Shown here: one piece after another, positions 5,927 to 6,290 of the stretch | Numbering within the stretch: the first letter of the stretch is position 1 | How the letters are laid out: each line of letters starts with the position of its first letter | Assembly (NCBI GenBank): GCA_009776715.1 | Contig: WRNF01000005.1 | Coordinates: 8,550-14,839 of the forward strand | Direction: 5' to 3' | Length of the DNA: 6,290 nt | DNA from: Treponema sp. | GTDB taxonomy: Bacteria > Spirochaetota > Spirochaetia > Treponematales > Breznakiellaceae | Notes under the pieces: model-generated | Database searches by the model: none | Seen by the model: only the letters and a program-made list of their open reading frames with translations | Told to the model about the DNA's origin: nothing | Made by a program: the position numbers and the translations under genes

Positions 5927-6290
5927 AAATTGTATTGGATGCAAATATATTTATATCATCATTTTTTTGGGGCGGTAATCCACAAAAAATAATTGAAAGA
6001 ATTATTTCGGGAATTGATGAATTATATATAACAAAAGAGATCTTGGATGAAATTGAAGGTGTGTTAAAAAGGCCTAAATTTCATGCAGATAATGACGGAA
6101 TTAATTATTTTATTAATTCAATAGAGGAAATTGGAAATAAAATAACACCGCAAAAATTAGTTATAAATATAAGCAGAGATATTACTGATAACAAATATAT
6201 TGAATGCGGTATAACAGTTGATGCAGATTATATTATTTCAGGTGATGTTCATTTATTGGAACTAAGAGAATACAAAAATATAAAAATAAT
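5923..6290 (+). CDS. PIN-domain toxin, COG1569-like (3' end outside window)
   Basis: The ATG at 5923 overlaps the antitoxin stop (ATGA); there is no good Shine-Dalgarno of its own, so translation is probably coupled to the antitoxin. 122 codons are visible without a stop, and related toxins run to roughly 135-145 residues, so only a short tail should be missing. The PIN fold is shown by 'KIVLDANIFISSFFW' with D6, 'ILDEIEGVLKRPKF' with E43, 'DITDNKYIECG' with D89, and 'ADYIISGDVHLLEL' with D108. Together these acidic residues form the metal-binding site of PIN ribonucleases, and all appear intact. Such toxins cut RNA when freed from their antitoxin. The RNA target cannot be told from sequence. 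The gene is strongly AT-rich, like its partner and unlike the methylase upstream. Confidence 0.87.
   Translation, partial: MKIVLDANIFISSFFWGGNPQKIIERIISGIDELYITKEILDEIEGVLKRPKFHADNDGINYFINSIEEIGNKITPQKLVINISRDITDNKYIECGITVDADYIISGDVHLLELREYKNIKI

Overview
The window holds six genes, all on the + strand, and looks like part of a bacterial defence island. I cannot name the organism. Shine-Dalgarno sites are clear and the promoter is sigma70-like. Base composition is uneven: about 37% GC in a sample of the ATPase gene, about 50% in parts of the methylase, and very AT-rich in the last two genes. In-gene repeats of the type seen here (7-bp GGGAACA-like arrays and ACCACAGAGG-like palindromes) occur, from memory, in several phyla such as spirochaetes, cyanobacteria and Bacteroidetes. 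They suggest a repeat-rich Gram-negative genome but do not settle the lineage.

Bases 1-5552 are a tight run of four genes. (1) The C-terminal end of a large helicase-type protein with a DUF3883 domain, cut by the left edge. (2) An ABC/AAA-type ATPase (686-1921). (3) A small DUF4276/TOPRIM-like protein (1918-2574). (4) A 993-residue DUF1156 DNA methylase (2571-5552). Genes 2/3 and 3/4 overlap by 4 bases (GTGA, ATGA), and genes 1/2 are 10 bases apart, so the four are probably co-transcribed and translationally coupled. The helicase-DUF3883 and DUF1156 methylase belong to the DISARM-like/DUF1156-DUF499 group of modification-linked anti-phage systems. The ATPase-TOPRIM pair resembles OLD, PARIS and Gabija-type effectors and sits between them.

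The most striking feature is inside the methylase. An array of six 7-bp units (3365-3406) lies in the reading frame, and a second, roughly inverted 7-bp array lies about 60 bp downstream (3471-3498). Seven is not a multiple of three, and both alternative frames hit stop codons soon after each array. Gain or loss of one unit would therefore truncate the enzyme to roughly 285-325 residues, before its catalytic DPPYY motif. This is the layout of a phase-variable methylase. A third in-frame insert (about 3898-4000) carries an imperfect palindrome of a dispersed-repeat type.

Bases 5553-6290 hold an AT-rich toxin-antitoxin pair with its own promoter: a ribbon-helix-helix antitoxin (5678-5926) and a PIN-family toxin (5923 to the right edge, incomplete). 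A perfect 17-bp palindrome overlaps the -10 box and is a likely autoregulatory operator. The leader can fold into a nested hairpin that reaches the ribosome binding site. I see no terminator between the methylase and this pair. No stretch over 300 bases lacks a gene.
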